64,000 nucleotides of DNA from Cinclus cinclus. Taxonomy: Eukaryota; Chordata; Aves; Passeriformes; Cinclidae. Position numbers and translations under genes: made by a program. How positions within the stretch are numbered: position 1 is the stretch's first letter; every line of letters starts with the position of its first letter. The DNA lies in NCBI RefSeq assembly GCF_963662255.1, contig NC_085067.1, forward strand, positions 3,872,428-3,936,427, read 5' to 3'. The notes below the pieces were generated by a model. That model was not told the DNA's origin, did no database searches, and worked only from the letters and a program-made list of their open reading frames with translations. Shown here piece by piece: positions 46,801 to 58,957 of the stretch.

Positions 46801-47515
46801 CTGCAGATGTCTCTTGTGCCTCTCTCTTCTGGGAAGAGCAAAGATAAAAATCTCAATTCTAGGTAACAGCAGACTATCTAGTCCAGTTTACAATGCCAAC
46901 AAGGCCTCTGACAAAAAGCAGAGGATTCCCTTCAGTGTTTGAAACCTGGCCCACTGCTAAACACTTTCATTCCATTCCAACAGAAGAACCAAAGCTCATT
47001 ACAGTTGTTTACAGACAACAGCAAAAACCAAACTGCTCCACATTAGAGTATGTGCTTAACTACTTGATTAGCTGACATATAAAACTCATTCCAAGCCTTT
47101 ATAAAGTGACAGCATTGCAATTAATTTCACTCACACTTTGTCTCATTGCTCAGTCTGCTCAACAAATTTTTAGGGAAACACCAATCTCAAACCCTTTTTT
47201 TAAATATGTAAGTTCACCTTACTCTAGCATAGAAGTAATAAACTTACAAAAAAACAAAGTGAAAGAAACAATTTTAAAAGTGTTGAAAATGTATTCATAA
47301 AGCTATGACCACTGTCAGACATTATACTTGCCTAGCTGGAAGATAATTTTATTCTTGAATATGAACCTTTGAACAGAAGACTAACAAATCTAAAACATCA
47401 CTTAACAAGCAGACACAATTGTAATACATGAAAACAGACTCACCTACCTTACTGCATGCAAAAAAAAAAAGATGCAGTAAAATAACCTACACATGAAAAA
47501 GACCCACACATTTGA
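46801..47515. other. Spacer between the converging SLC6A4 and NSRP1 ends
   Basis: About 0.7 kb of AT-rich sequence with no supported gene. Confidence 0.5.
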
Positions 47516-47534
47516 TCCAATATATATCTTACAC

Positions 47535-47540
47535 TTTATT
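47535..47540 (-). terminator. NSRP1: NSRP1 poly(A) signal
   Basis: TTTATT on the + strand is AATAAA on the minus strand, about 570 bp after the NSRP1 stop. This implies a 3'UTR of about 48105 to 47515. Confidence 0.6.
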
Positions 47541-48105
47541 AACTGTGTCTGTACATCAGGTCCCCAAACTAAAAGCCACACATAATACAAAATTCAAACC
47601 TGAATGTGCATCTATCTTACAAAACTCCACTCTACATACAGAAACCTCCTAGGTCATTATTCAGGCTGTTTTTCTTGCTTTTTCATCCATTTTTACAGGT
47701 TTGCTTCCCATTTTTGAGAGCAGTAGTGGGCAATGAGTCCTCCTAAGGGCTGAGAACATCTTTGTTTCAGCAGAACTCACTGTTTTGGCTGCTGAAAGGA
47801 ACAGGGGGATGCATTCTCATTTTACATTATTTAACACTCCCAGCTCTGTCCAAATCTTCATGTACCAAGGGCGTGGTACTGAAGGGAAGGGTGGACAGTC
47901 AGCCACATTTAACATTTCAACTGTACACACAGACTAAGGGTGTGTGTCAAGAGACCTACCGATCCATTCCAAAAGTTGTTATTTTAAGGGACACACAACT
48001 TCTCAAAGGAAAGCCAGGAATGAAGAGGTAGGATAACCTTTTCTGTAGCCCGGTGGCCTTTCCTCTTGGCTGACAGCCCAGGTGTCTGTGCCCAGCCCAG
48101 GGCCA

Positions 48106-49123
48106 TCAATCCTCCTCCTTCTCGATGTAGGGCTTGCTGCTGACCCGGGCCATCTGCCGCGCCAGGTACCGGTCCCGTGCCGACATCACCGTCTCCTCGC
48201 TGCTCCTTTTGGCAAATTTGCTCAGGCTCTCAGGTGCTTTCTGTGCTTGTTCTTTCTCCTCTTCCTCCACTTTTTCTCCAGCTTTACGTTTCTGCTCAGA
48301 GCTGGAGCTTCCCTTCTCATCCACCTGTTTGTCTTTTCCCTTTCTCTCTTTACCCAGATCAACCTCTCTGTCTTTTTCTGAAGATGTAGGAGTACTTTCC
48401 TTCCTCTCTCTGTATTTCTTTTCATCACTGCCATATTTCTCTCTCCTCTCCTTTGCATGATCTTCCCTTTCTCTGTATCTCTCTCCTCTCTCCTTCTCTC
48501 TGTCATTATATCTATCTTTATCATTTTTTGTTCTTTCTTTCTCTCGTTCCTTCTCTGAGCCCTTCTCCTCTCTCTCCTTTGCCTTCCTCCATTCTCTACC
48601 ATGCCCCTCCCTCTCTTTTCTTCCCTTTCCCCTTTGTTTATCATCTTGATCTTCCCTCCTCCTGTAGTGATCTCTGCTACTGTGATCCCCGTGCCTGTGT
48701 CGCTCTTCCCTTTCCCTCTGGCGATCCTTCTCATGGGTCCTACTTCTCTCATAATCCTTTTCCCTGTACTGCTCATCACTCCCCCTTCTGCTTGACCTGC
48801 TCTCTCCGCTTTGATCACTTGTTTGGGCTTTGGTTCGTGGCTCTTCCTCCCCACTGGATGAGCTTGGTGACCGGGAATGCCTCTGGGTTTTCTGATGTTT
48901 AACTTCCTCTTCACTGCTCACAGAGTTCTCCCTTCTTTTCTTCTTTTTCAAATGTACTTTACTATGCTTGTATCTCTTGTCATCATCACTACTATCAGTT
49001 TCTAGGTCGGTGTCAGCATCTGGATTATTTTCTTTCTTCGAGGGTTTCACTCTTTGTTCTTCTGACAGGAATTTGCTCTTTTCGTTGGGTTCATCCTGAC
49101 TGTCAGGTTTTTCTTCCTTTATC
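48106..49123 (-). CDS. NSRP1: NSRP1 last exon: charged RS/RE/RD-like tail
   Basis: The acceptor aatgtag lies at 49130-49124. The first base completes the Arg codon split from the previous exon, so the codons begin IKEEKPDSQDEPNEKSKF. There is no internal start; the reading is continuous. The tail is dominated by R, E, K, D, S and H, typical of splicing-speckle proteins. The + strand is correspondingly pyrimidine-rich and carries spurious open frames. Confidence 0.95.
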
Positions 49124-52100
49124 CTACATTTTTTATATTAGAAAAGAAAAACAACATTAAAAAGCCTGAAATCTTGGACTTTTCTATGAAGTGACTCCTG
49201 GTAAGGACTTAGGCAAAAGATGCTGCTGAAAGGTCTAAGAAAGCAAATCTGTCTGTGGCTCAGGTTCCAGTAATCCAGCACAAAGCATCCATGTCTGGCT
49301 CACTGGTGAATGTGAGCTGAGGAATTTATTTAAAAGAGTGACTATGGTAAAGTATGTGCAGCCTCCAACTAAGGGAAAAAAACATTGATTTGTGTTCCTG
49401 TGTAAGCCTGCTGGCAGGTTACAGGTTTTCCTATGTGTTGGGTCCTCTAGTCACATCAAAGAATTTTCCAGAGAAGAAGCATGTTGTATATTTTGTTGAC
49501 AGAGAGAGGAACATGGTCTTTTTGATCCAGTATTTCTGAAGATCTCACTTGTGACTAGACAGAAATGAGTAACTTTTAACAGCTCAAATATTCTTAAATG
49601 CAAAATGCTGACCCATGTAGGGGGTTGTGCTTTGTCACTCTCTTCTGGCTGATGTGGAAATCCACGTTCATTCACACTAGCCATGTCTCAGCCGTGTCTC
49701 TTCCATTTAATCACACAGCTCCAGGAACAGCCTGTGGGGCACTCTCATGAGTCAGCACACCACTAGTGACATTCTATGCCTGCTGAATGCTTGAAGGCAT
49801 GGACAGTCTATGAATGACTAAAAATTACACTCAAAAGTTTGGTAATTTACTTAGTCACCAAACTCAAAGGTGGATCAATTTAGTGACATTTCTGAGATCT
49901 AAAAATGGATCTGTTTTCTCTCTGCATCCTGCTGTATCACCATGAGAAAGAATAAAATTAAAATATACACCTGAGTTTATTTGAAAGCCTTGCTGGGAAC
50001 ACCATTTACAGGACAATTTGTTTCCCCTGAATTAATTTTATGTGCCACTAAAGGAAATTTCCTTAATTTGAAAGACCAAAAAAACATAATTTCAAATGCT
50101 CTCTACACAGTACAAAATCACATCATCCTGAAGATTTCATGAAGAACTCCCTTACTTCAGACAGCTCAGTAAATTTAGTGATCACTTTCTTTATTTAGGC
50201 TAAGAGTTTACTTTCTAACAATCCAATCTCAGATCTAGAAGATGTCTTGATGCAGGCTGCATTTTCTTTGTGATAGCAAACACTTAACTAGTGACATCCA
50301 TGCTTTAAACCTCTATCAAATGAGGTTTAACCTGAGTTAATTGTCTCAAATGATCAATCACTGCATACAAGAAACATTCTCTTCATCACATTTATCCACA
50401 AGGCAGAATGTTATCATTTTAAACACCTAAATAATTCAGTCTCATCTCATTGCTTTGGAATGTTCACATATTCCAATTTCAAAATAGTGCCACTCGACTT
50501 CCTGTATATTTGATTCATTTCATTTTACCACAGCATCAACACTCAATTTCATTTTTATGCAACTAAATGTGGAGTAAGTACAAAGTGAAGAGACTCACAT
50601 TCTTTACAGGAAATTCATAGCATATTAATTTCCTATGACTTACTGCTATGCTCACTATTTTACCTCTTGTCTTCCTCATGATTCAAAATGTGTAGCTTAA
50701 TACAGATTGCTAAATATTATGTAAACCAAAGAAAATGTAGGTTAGAGTAATACCAAGCAGGATTACAACCTTAACTGCCCTCTTGATACCTTTCAGGCAG
50801 AGTCCCTGTCCTGCTTGTTTCATTTCTGTGTCACTGATGATCATTAGTTATTAACCAAATAATTCAGTTAATCAGCAGTATGAAATTACTAGTTTACCTT
50901 ACCACTGTTTTAGTGCTCTTTGTCTTTAAATCTTTCAGTGAGTATGGAATCACAAACAGCCAGATGCTGGTTTTTACACCTGAAACCCTGTTGGAATCAC
51001 ATCCTACCTGGCTTCACGGAAGCTGCATTTAGGCATCTCTTCTTCCCCCACACGCTGGTTTAAAAGATGTCTGTAGAATCCACTGAGATCCCTCTGTTTG
51101 GTCACATCCAGGTATGCTGAGAGAAAGACAGGAAGGTTGGATTTACTGTGCCACAAATACTCATCACACACAACTCACAACTGGTACACATCACCACAAC
51201 TGCAATTTCCATCCTGGAGGTTTGCAAATCCAAACTGGGAAAAGCTCAGAGTAACCCGATCTGGCCTCACGAGCAGACCATGCTTGGAGCAGGTGATCTT
51301 CAGAGGTCTACTCCAGCCCAATTTATCTAATGATCCTAAATCCTGTGCTTTATATCTACTCCTGATCCTGACCACAATGTCTGAGGTAACGACTGGAAAC
51401 ACCACTGTACCCCAGGCTTACACGAGTCTTCCTCCAACAACTGACCCTCCCTCAAAAATTAAAGTACCAACCCAAATAGGACTGACACACAAATGAAGGA
51501 GCTTCCTCTGCTCCATCTGTAACATGTGCAAAGGAAAGTAATAAACCAAGGTTGATCTGATTCAAGATCTGCTAATCTGGTCCTCTTTGATTTTAATTAT
51601 CTCAAGCCTCACATACAGACCACCAGATGAATATACCATAAATCATGTACAAGGCTCTACTTCTTTTTCAGGACAATTATTTCACTATGAATCTCACCCT
51701 CGAGAGCTGATTCTCTTCTTTCTCTTTCCTCCTCCTCAGCTCTTTCTTGCAGCTTCTTCTTATAAGCTGAAGTCACAAAAGCCTCTTTGTGTGCAAACTC
51801 TCCTCCTTCCATTTCACGCTCTTTCTGAATTTTTCTTTCCATTCGTCTTTCTTGTTCCTTCTTTCTAATCTCGGCTGCTTTGAGGATATTGTGGATGTAT
51901 CTGGGCTGAGGTAGAAAGGAAAAGAGTTACCATGCTGAGAGGTAATTGTGGTGGCTGAGAAAACACAAATTTGGGTTGACGGAGATGTTGAATTAAGTAG
52001 GTAATGGACAGAAACTACCAGGAGCTACTCTAATGTGTTCTCCCTCTGACTGATAGCTATCCAAAACAAAATGCCATTTCTTTCAGACCCTAACACAGCA

Positions 52101-55100
52101 TGTTTCCCAGAACCAAGTCAGGCTGCTGGATTCAATCAAAACTGTCATTCCATCTTTGACTAGGAGGATTTTTACTGCAAATAAAAATAAAGGTTTATTT
52201 TCATTTTTCATCACTCTGTCTTCCTAACTGTAACAGCCTTGCCCTTCTTTTAAGGGCTGGGAGGTTTCCTTTCATCACCAGAACCTGACAAGAGCCTTCA
52301 AATGAACCAGAGTAAGTAACAATGAAAGTATCACTTATCAGGATAATCCAGCAATGCTCTGAAGTTTACAAGTTAAACAGCCATCGTTACTCCAAGCAGA
52401 CAGAGTTAGGCAGACAGAATACATTCTCAGGTACTGACCTTTTTGTCATCATTCCCAGCCAACATTTTGGCACTGCTTTCTTTCTTCTTCTGCTGCATTT
52501 CATCATAAATACTGTCGTATTCATATACTGTAGCATCTTCTTCTAAAGCCTTCTGAATCTCCAGTTTAGTCTAAAACAAAAGCAAAGAGGAAGGGAAGAT
52601 ATCAAATTAATAATAATGAGATCTTTAATATTTTCAAATATTTGATTCCTATATTGTCATTTGAACAGATATATAGTATAAACTTACCCATCAGAACATT
52701 GAGAGTAAATTTAAAATAGTCCCTTACCTGTTTCATTGCTTGCTTTTTCAATGCTTCTCTTTGAAGACTTTCCCCAACAGTTGGCTGTAGGAAGGACACA
52801 TTGCAGAAACAAAATTAATTACACTGACACAGATAATATTCTTTTTCTACTATTTTAACAAACAACTATAGAGTAGTCCAATTACAGACGGGTGTGATTC
52901 AAAATATATTGAACTCTCCCTGCATGTGCATCAGAGATGTAGCAGTCACAAGCAGATAAACTGACAATCATATGAAAAAAGAAAAACTGTATTCATAGTT
53001 AAATACAAAAATCTGCAAGGATTTGATATTTATTTCAAGTCTCATTTGTATCATCAGTTCAGACTTGAGAAGACAGCTGAACAGCATGTACTTTCAAATG
53101 TTACTGTTTAATTTCTCAAGATTAACATGCTAGAAAATAGAAATACTAATCTTTCCTAAGAAGAAACAGATCCCTACTGAAAACATGTTTTCTAATCATA
53201 TCATCTTTTACAAAAGAGCTTTGCATTTTATTTGTTTCTTTTTCTTTTAATTAGTTTTGACCTAAACTACGTATCTACCTTTTCTCAACCAATAGATAAT
53301 AGTGTTTATTAAACAGATCCACTATAATGGGAGGACTTGTATCTTTGTTTATACAATTAAATATCTCTCAATCTTAAAAAGCAGAAATAGGAAGGAAAAA
53401 TCCTTTTGCATTTCCTGTGGTGGCTTCCCAAGTCTTCCAACTTTGACTAATACATGCTCTGTGTCACATTTCAAAAAGGCAAAGAGATTCTGTAATTTGT
53501 TCTTAATAAAATTAAAACATGAAAACCAAGTAGCAGAGAGCTTGGCAGCAGGAATTAAGATCCAGTGAAATCAAACAGAATTAGCACCATCTAAATTCAA
53601 ACAGATTCCCCTGAACATGAAGGCTTTTAAATTCATTTGATGTTCAAAATAAAATAATAACACGCCGTGACCACTCTTTCTTATCCTATTAAAACTTTAA
53701 CAGATGTGTCAACAAGGAAAAACACCAAGTGCTTTTCCACAATTTTCTACAGGACAGACTGCAAACAGTGCAAATCTTTTTTTTCCCCACTGGTTAACTT
53801 CAGAAACAGGGAAGCTGTGCAGGGATGGAGTGTCTTTATACATGACTCTGTGCACTGCGTCTCTCTCCCTCCCCTCCTCAGAGCTGCCTGCTTGATTTGG
53901 CCTGTGGGCAGTGCTGTGTGACTGCTTTAACAGAAAGGTACCTCAGCAGTGAACAATCTCCCCTGCACTATTCCAGAAAGCAGGGGCTCAGTGAAAGACA
54001 AAATAGATTCTGCAATTACATTTACAGGATAAGCTCTACTCCACAAAAATATCTGACACCCTGCTTAGAATGTTTTCCTTGTCTGCCTACATGGAATAAA
54101 TGCACTGATCTACAAAGATCAGGTAAACACTAAAGTAATACATAATCCTCATTATTGGACAGATGATGGTAAAGAAGTCCATCTGCCATTTCTCCAGACT
54201 GGCAGTAAGTTTACAGAAAACAAACACCTTCCCCAAAGGTTTATGGTGGACAATTTCCTGTTGTGCTGTGAGCTCTGACAGATGAGAACTTCCTGTCCTT
54301 TTGTATTGTTTTACTTATCAACTGCCCATTTATTAAAGGTCCCATAAGCTCAGCAATCTGTCTCATACTTTTTCCCTCCCTCTAGTCAAGCTATTCTTCT
54401 GAAGCACAAAGCTTACAGTTCAATATTTTTTGGAAGAAGAAAACGTTTTAACCCTATCCTGTGAAAGGATATAGAATCTATGCAAATCAAGGAACTCTGA
54501 GAGATGAGGCTACCACTGCTACCAGACCATGGAAGAGAGCTTGTACACAACTGAAAGGACTATTAAAAAAACCCACAAACAATTAATTACTCCAATCTGG
54601 TAACATTTCTCATGGTTCTCTCCATTTCTTAGCTCCTTCTCACTCTAAAACGAGCTACTTACACCCTCATGGACATGGATTTAGGAGTGAATTCTTATGG
54701 CCTGCCCTCACAGAGGGTTGTACAATCCAAATACAACCTATACATGAGACTCCAGTCTTCATGGAGCCAAAAACCAAAAATCACATCAGGCAACAGCTTC
54801 CTTTCAATTTACACACAATGTGAGTCATGGCTGCTAGCAGAAGATCAAGAGAATGAACATAAAAAACATGTCATGTACACAGAACTGGCTTTTCTCAGCA
54901 CTCCATCCTAGTTTCCAGAAACCAGATCAAGGACTTCCTGAACTGGAGGATGCACCTGAACCATTGTTTGACACCAAGAGCATCCCTTAATTTGACAAAT
55001 CCATTTCTGAATCCATTTATATTTCTGGCCATGCCACAGTATCCTGTGGCAAGGAGTTCCACACCTTAACTACACAACTTCCTCTTGTTTAGATTAAACC

Positions 55101-58100
55101 AGTTACTTGGTAATTCCACAACAAAGCCTACTGCTCATATTATGAGAAATGGCAACATCACCTTACTTCTCTGAATTATTCTTGATTTTACATACATCAT
55201 CTTGAGCTATTCTTTTCCACTTCCTCCTTCTCAGAAAACTCTTTTCTAGGAGCCCCTTTACAGAGTCTTACTTTGCATGGAAACTGTTGCATAAACTCTG
55301 GTCAGCACCAGCATCAATTACTCAGCAAATCCTTTTAGTCAGACTCTCCCTTTGAAAAGTTGCAAAGGAAGCAAAACCAAAAATCTAAGCCTACAAGAAG
55401 ATAAGAGTTTTCTGGGTTTTTTTTTTTCAGCTTCTGCCTGCTTAAACACTCCATTTATCTTTTAGGTGGTCACTAAAAAACCCACCAAATCCAGCTGATA
55501 CATTCACAGAAGTGTTCACACTGGCTCCACAATTTCCTTTCCAAATTTAGCACCTACTGAGGTCTATGTACACTCATTTTTCATCCGGTATTAACAAATC
55601 AGTTTTGAAAGACTGGTACAGTATAGGAACACACAGTGGGCAATTCTGGAGCAATCAGGAAATAGAAATTTTATCTGTTGTACCAAAGAGATAATTTCAA
55701 CTAAACTCCAAAGGTAAAAAGGAACAATGAACATCACACAAACTGACAAGCCCCTTTTCACAGTCAACAATGTATTTCCAGAAAAATTTATGTTTCCTAT
55801 TAACTAACACAAAGACCATCTTCAACAACTAACAGCCATTAATGTACTTAGCCACAAGGAAAATAATCCAAATTCCTTCAGCAAGGGTAGAGGGAAAATC
55901 TGAGTGAAAAATGCATAAAAACATTAAAAAAAAAAGGGAGCAAAAGTTTGGTATCTAATATATAATCACAGACAAGTCAGGTGTGCAGATTTCCCAGCAC
56001 AAACTTTATTAGAGTTCAGTTAAAAATACATAATCTCCAGACATTCGAGATGTAGTTCTGACTGATATGGTAGCAGACAGGAAATGAAACCCCTCCCAAG
56101 TGCTGCTCCTTATCTTGAAAAGCTCTGAAATCATTACTGAACTAATAAAGTAATTCTCATTTTTTTAAAAAAAATCTTCTTTGATAAAGGCAGTTATGAG
56201 ATTATTACTTTTTGCTGGATATGTACCATACTGATGAGCACAACAACTTTTAAGAGCTTTTGTAACAGACTCTGACAGTGAATCTGTCAGCTTTTCTGAA
56301 AGGGAGGATGCTTGAGCTGTTAAGCTAAAAGTTGGCAGACAGCACCATACATTATTTTTACTAGAATTATTAGTATTCATTCTTTTTTATCAATGTTTAG
56401 ATATTAAGGGAAAATAAAGAAGTGAAAAAATACAAGACAGCCCCCAGGAAGGTTCCCAGGCCTACCACATAACATTAAATGACAGCAGATTAAATGAGGT
56501 TTATTCCTGGGATCTGGAAAATGTGGGGCCAGCTCCCTAATGCAGAGAAAGACACCAAATCCCATCTAGCAGGGAAATTGCCTCATCACCACCTCCAGCA
56601 GCTGCATCTAAAGGAAAGCCTCTCTTTATAGCCACAGTGGAGGGATACACCTCTGAGTATCACAGCTAAGTGAGGAAAGAGATGGGATTTAAAACACATT
56701 CCTGTCCTGTTTCCTGTAAGCTGCACTGAGGCAGTTTCATGTTGAGGGTTGTGTACACATCACTAGAAAGGTCCTTAAGTCCTTTCATGCCCTGTAAAAT
56801 GGGGGCTCAGACACCTGCAACAGCAACATTCCAGATTTTGTTAAGGAACCACGTACGCAGGAGCTGGGAATTGCTAAATTCAGGCTTTCTGTGACACAAA
56901 ATTAACAACTGCTAGTTCATTAAAATACAAATAGATTTTACAAGTCAATATTTTGGTGGGTCAGAAACCGACCAAAAATTATTTGATGCTTTATTAGCAT
57001 TGTTTTTCTCGACCACACAAAAGAGCAAGCATGGAGTGAAGCTCCAGGGAGGAAAGAACATATTTGTAGCACAGGGCTCTGTAAGAGCCCAGCCCATACC
57101 CAAGCCCTTTCCCGGACACTTCCCGTGCTTCCAGCAGCACATCCAGGTGGGATTTACACAGCACACAGTGCCCTCTACTGGGACAGAGACAGAGCGAGTA
57201 TTTCGAACCAAATACTTCAAAAGAAATTAAAAACTAAAGATTATCGAAAAGAATGCAATATCATACATCTCTTGCTTTAGAACTTTTGGGATGTACAGCT
57301 TTGCTTTTGTTCCCAGTATGAACATCATAAAATCAATTACATCAGATTTGGGTGGAATAACTAAAGGATAAAACACAAATAACTACCATACTTTAAAGTT
57401 AGTATCTGAGGGAGACCTGTTGATTACTACTGGTCGTTCTATTTGCAGGCATTCACCAGTGATAGCCAACAAATCTCTTTACAAGCTACAGTTAACTCTG
57501 GCAAACAGTTTGTCCCCTGCTGAACTTCTGGAAGAGTAGACAGAAAGTAATAAAAAATCATCACCTCTATGCAATGTGTACTAAAGAAAATACAGATCAG
57601 ATTTCACACCCAAATCCAAAATGATGACACGTATCCTAACAGCACTGCCAACACATGATGCAGCCATAAAGGGTTGGACACAAGTAAATTTGCAGAACAC
57701 AGGGCAAATTTGAGAAGAAAATTGTTGAACTGACCTCTTCATCTGACTCATCTGCAAACACTGAGAGCTTCTTTGACACAAGATTTTTCTGTGGCAACTT
57801 CTTGGGCATAATAAGCCCATATCTAGAGAGAGAAAAAAAATCACTTTTAGCATTACAACATAGCACGTTCAAACCAAAAATCTGCCATTTACCATTTTGA
57901 GAAGTAAAAGGTGATCATCAGCATAATGTATCAAAGTTATACGTGAGCAGCCTTTTCAGCAGAACACACCTGCCAGCTTCTCCCATAGCTACTGCTGTCT
58001 TTTGCCATGCAAAGTTTCTGGATGCAATGACTATCCTAAATTAGAGCACAAATCCCTCTTGTCCAGAGGTCTCCAAGTAATTTTCTCTCTCAGAGAAGTA

Positions 58101-58957
58101 AAAAATTACTGTTTAATCTGAAGGGATTTAGTCTTAGTCTATACTAGGCACTATTTCATGGCTACATTTGCAGTGCTGTAACTTCATGTTTTGCTGGCAA
58201 TGTAACCACAGGGTGCTACAGCAAAGGACAAGATTTAGTCAGATTATGTCACGCTGGGATTGATTAACCACACATAAACAACTCTTCTGCTGACAAAGTC
58301 CATCTCCGTGCTAAACCCACTTCCTTTTGGTGCTGAGCAAGCTCTAAATTGGGCATTTCTTGCACACCTGCTCTTCCATGAGTCCACCATTGAGTCAACA
58401 GCGCGGCACAGCGTGTGTGGCTGAACTGACTGGAACACCTCAACACTGTGCGGGGACCCCACCATTCCGGGGGTACTCAAACACTGTGGGGGTACCCCAA
58501 CACTCCGGGGGGACCCCACCATTCCGGGGGTACCCCACCATCCCTGTGAGCGCTGCTTGCCTCCGTGAGCCCCGGACCCGCCCTCAGCTCCGTCTGACCC
58601 GGCCGCGGAGGCCGAGCTGGAGCCACGGCTAACCGGGCCCGCTGCTTGAGGGTGGGAAGCGTGAGGGAACATTGAAGAGGTTCTCCTCCATAAAAGTGAA
58701 AAACACTGCCGGACAACACAGCCGCAACGTCAAGCGCCTGCCTGCTGTTTGAGTTCTGTTTGTTTTTAGTAACCACCGTTTTAAAGTCAGGCCAACACAC
58801 CGAGGCCGCGGGGCGGACACCTGGGACAAACGAGTCCCTGGGCGCGGGTTTTCCAGCGCTCGCCCCCGCCCTCAGCGCCGGCCCCAAATCCCCCCCGACC
58901 GCCGTCCCCGGCCCGGCCGGGCCCTGCCGGCACTCACTGCTTGCCCAGCGCCGCCAT
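48106..58957 (-). CDS. NSRP1: NSRP1, nuclear speckle splicing regulatory protein 1 (complete, 7 coding exons)
   Basis: NSRP1 (NSrp70, CCDC55) is a nuclear-speckle protein that alters alternative splice-site choice. Coding exons in transcript order: 58938-58957, 57735-57822, 52728-52784, 52439-52570, 51698-51905, 51008-51116, 48106-49123. They total 1632 nt, or 543 aa (human 558), with all junctions in phase. The N-terminus reads MAALGKQYGLIMPKK. A coiled-coil segment follows (SLQREALKKQAMKQ, then DATVYEYDSIYDEMQ, YIHNILKAAEIRKKEQE, KEAFVTSAYKKKLQERAEEE), almost identical to mammals. The large last exon encodes a low-complexity tail of Arg/Asp/Glu/Lys/Ser repeats. The conserved C-terminal motif follows, from SARDRYLARQMARV to EKEED. 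At the fifth coding exon the acceptor cctcag|cccaga was chosen because it keeps frame; the next AG does not. Confidence 0.95.
49124..51007 (-). other. NSRP1 intron 6
   Basis: 1.9 kb, AT-rich. No exon, RNA gene or repeat family was recognised. Confidence 0.5.
51698..51905 (-). CDS. NSRP1: NSRP1 exon 5: coiled-coil core
   Basis: 208 nt, entering in phase 0 as PRYIHNILKAAEIRKKEQ and leaving in phase 1 after SALE with donor gtgaga. It encodes the most conserved stretch of the family, EAFVTSAYKKKLQERAEEEE. Confidence 0.93.
52439..52570 (-). CDS. NSRP1: NSRP1 exon 4
   Basis: 132 nt, phase 0 to 0, encoding TKLEIQKALEEDATVYEYDS then IYDEMQQKKK, matching the family's N-terminal domain. Acceptor gttttag, donor gtcagt. 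Confidence 0.93.
52785..57734 (-). other. NSRP1 intron 2 (5 kb)
   Basis: AT-rich. It contains a probable old interspersed repeat at about 54930-55270. No other feature is supported. Confidence 0.5.
54930..55270. repeat. Probable ancient interspersed repeat
   Basis: The wording ccacagtatcctgtggcaaggagttccacaccttaac, then acttcctcttgtttagatt and ttcttgattttacatacatc, resembles a diverged interspersed element that I recognise from reptile and bird genomes, with the same order of phrases (gagttccacag..., tacttcctttt..., catgattttataga...). I cannot name its family with confidence. Confidence 0.4.
57735..57822 (-). CDS. NSRP1: NSRP1 exon 2
   Basis: 88 nt. The first A completes the Gln codon from exon 1, then YGLIMPKKLPQKNLVSKKLS, then VFADESDEE. 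Acceptor ctctctctag, donor gtcagt. The acidic DESDEE cluster corresponds to the acidic run after SVFG in mammals. Confidence 0.92.
57823..58937 (-). other. NSRP1 intron 1
   Basis: This 1.1 kb intron contains a 19-bp tandem repeat (58433-58546) and the left part of the CpG island. I looked for a counterpart of mammalian mir-423, which sits in this intron in human, and saw none. Confidence 0.6.
58433..58546. repeat. 19-bp tandem minisatellite, about six units
   Basis: Units of the type gggtaccccaacactccgg start at 58433, 58452, 58471, 58490, 58509 and 58528 with exact 19-bp spacing and alternating variants (accattccgg, acactgtgg). Confidence 0.88.

Noticed and set aside
48453..48902. 149-aa and neighbouring open frames on the + strand, Ser/Pro/Leu/Phe-rich
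   Set aside because: These are antisense shadows of the purine-rich NSRP1 last exon, which is supported by conserved motifs on the minus strand.
49048..49050. A GTG read as a start for the NSRP1 tail
   Set aside because: The reading frame continues upstream without a stop to the acceptor at 49124 and joins the previous exon in phase, so it is an internal Val codon.
57823..58937. Counterpart of mammalian mir-423 in NSRP1 intron 1
   Set aside because: I compared the intron with the remembered mature sequences and saw no stretch matching either arm. Only short GC-rich similarities are present.
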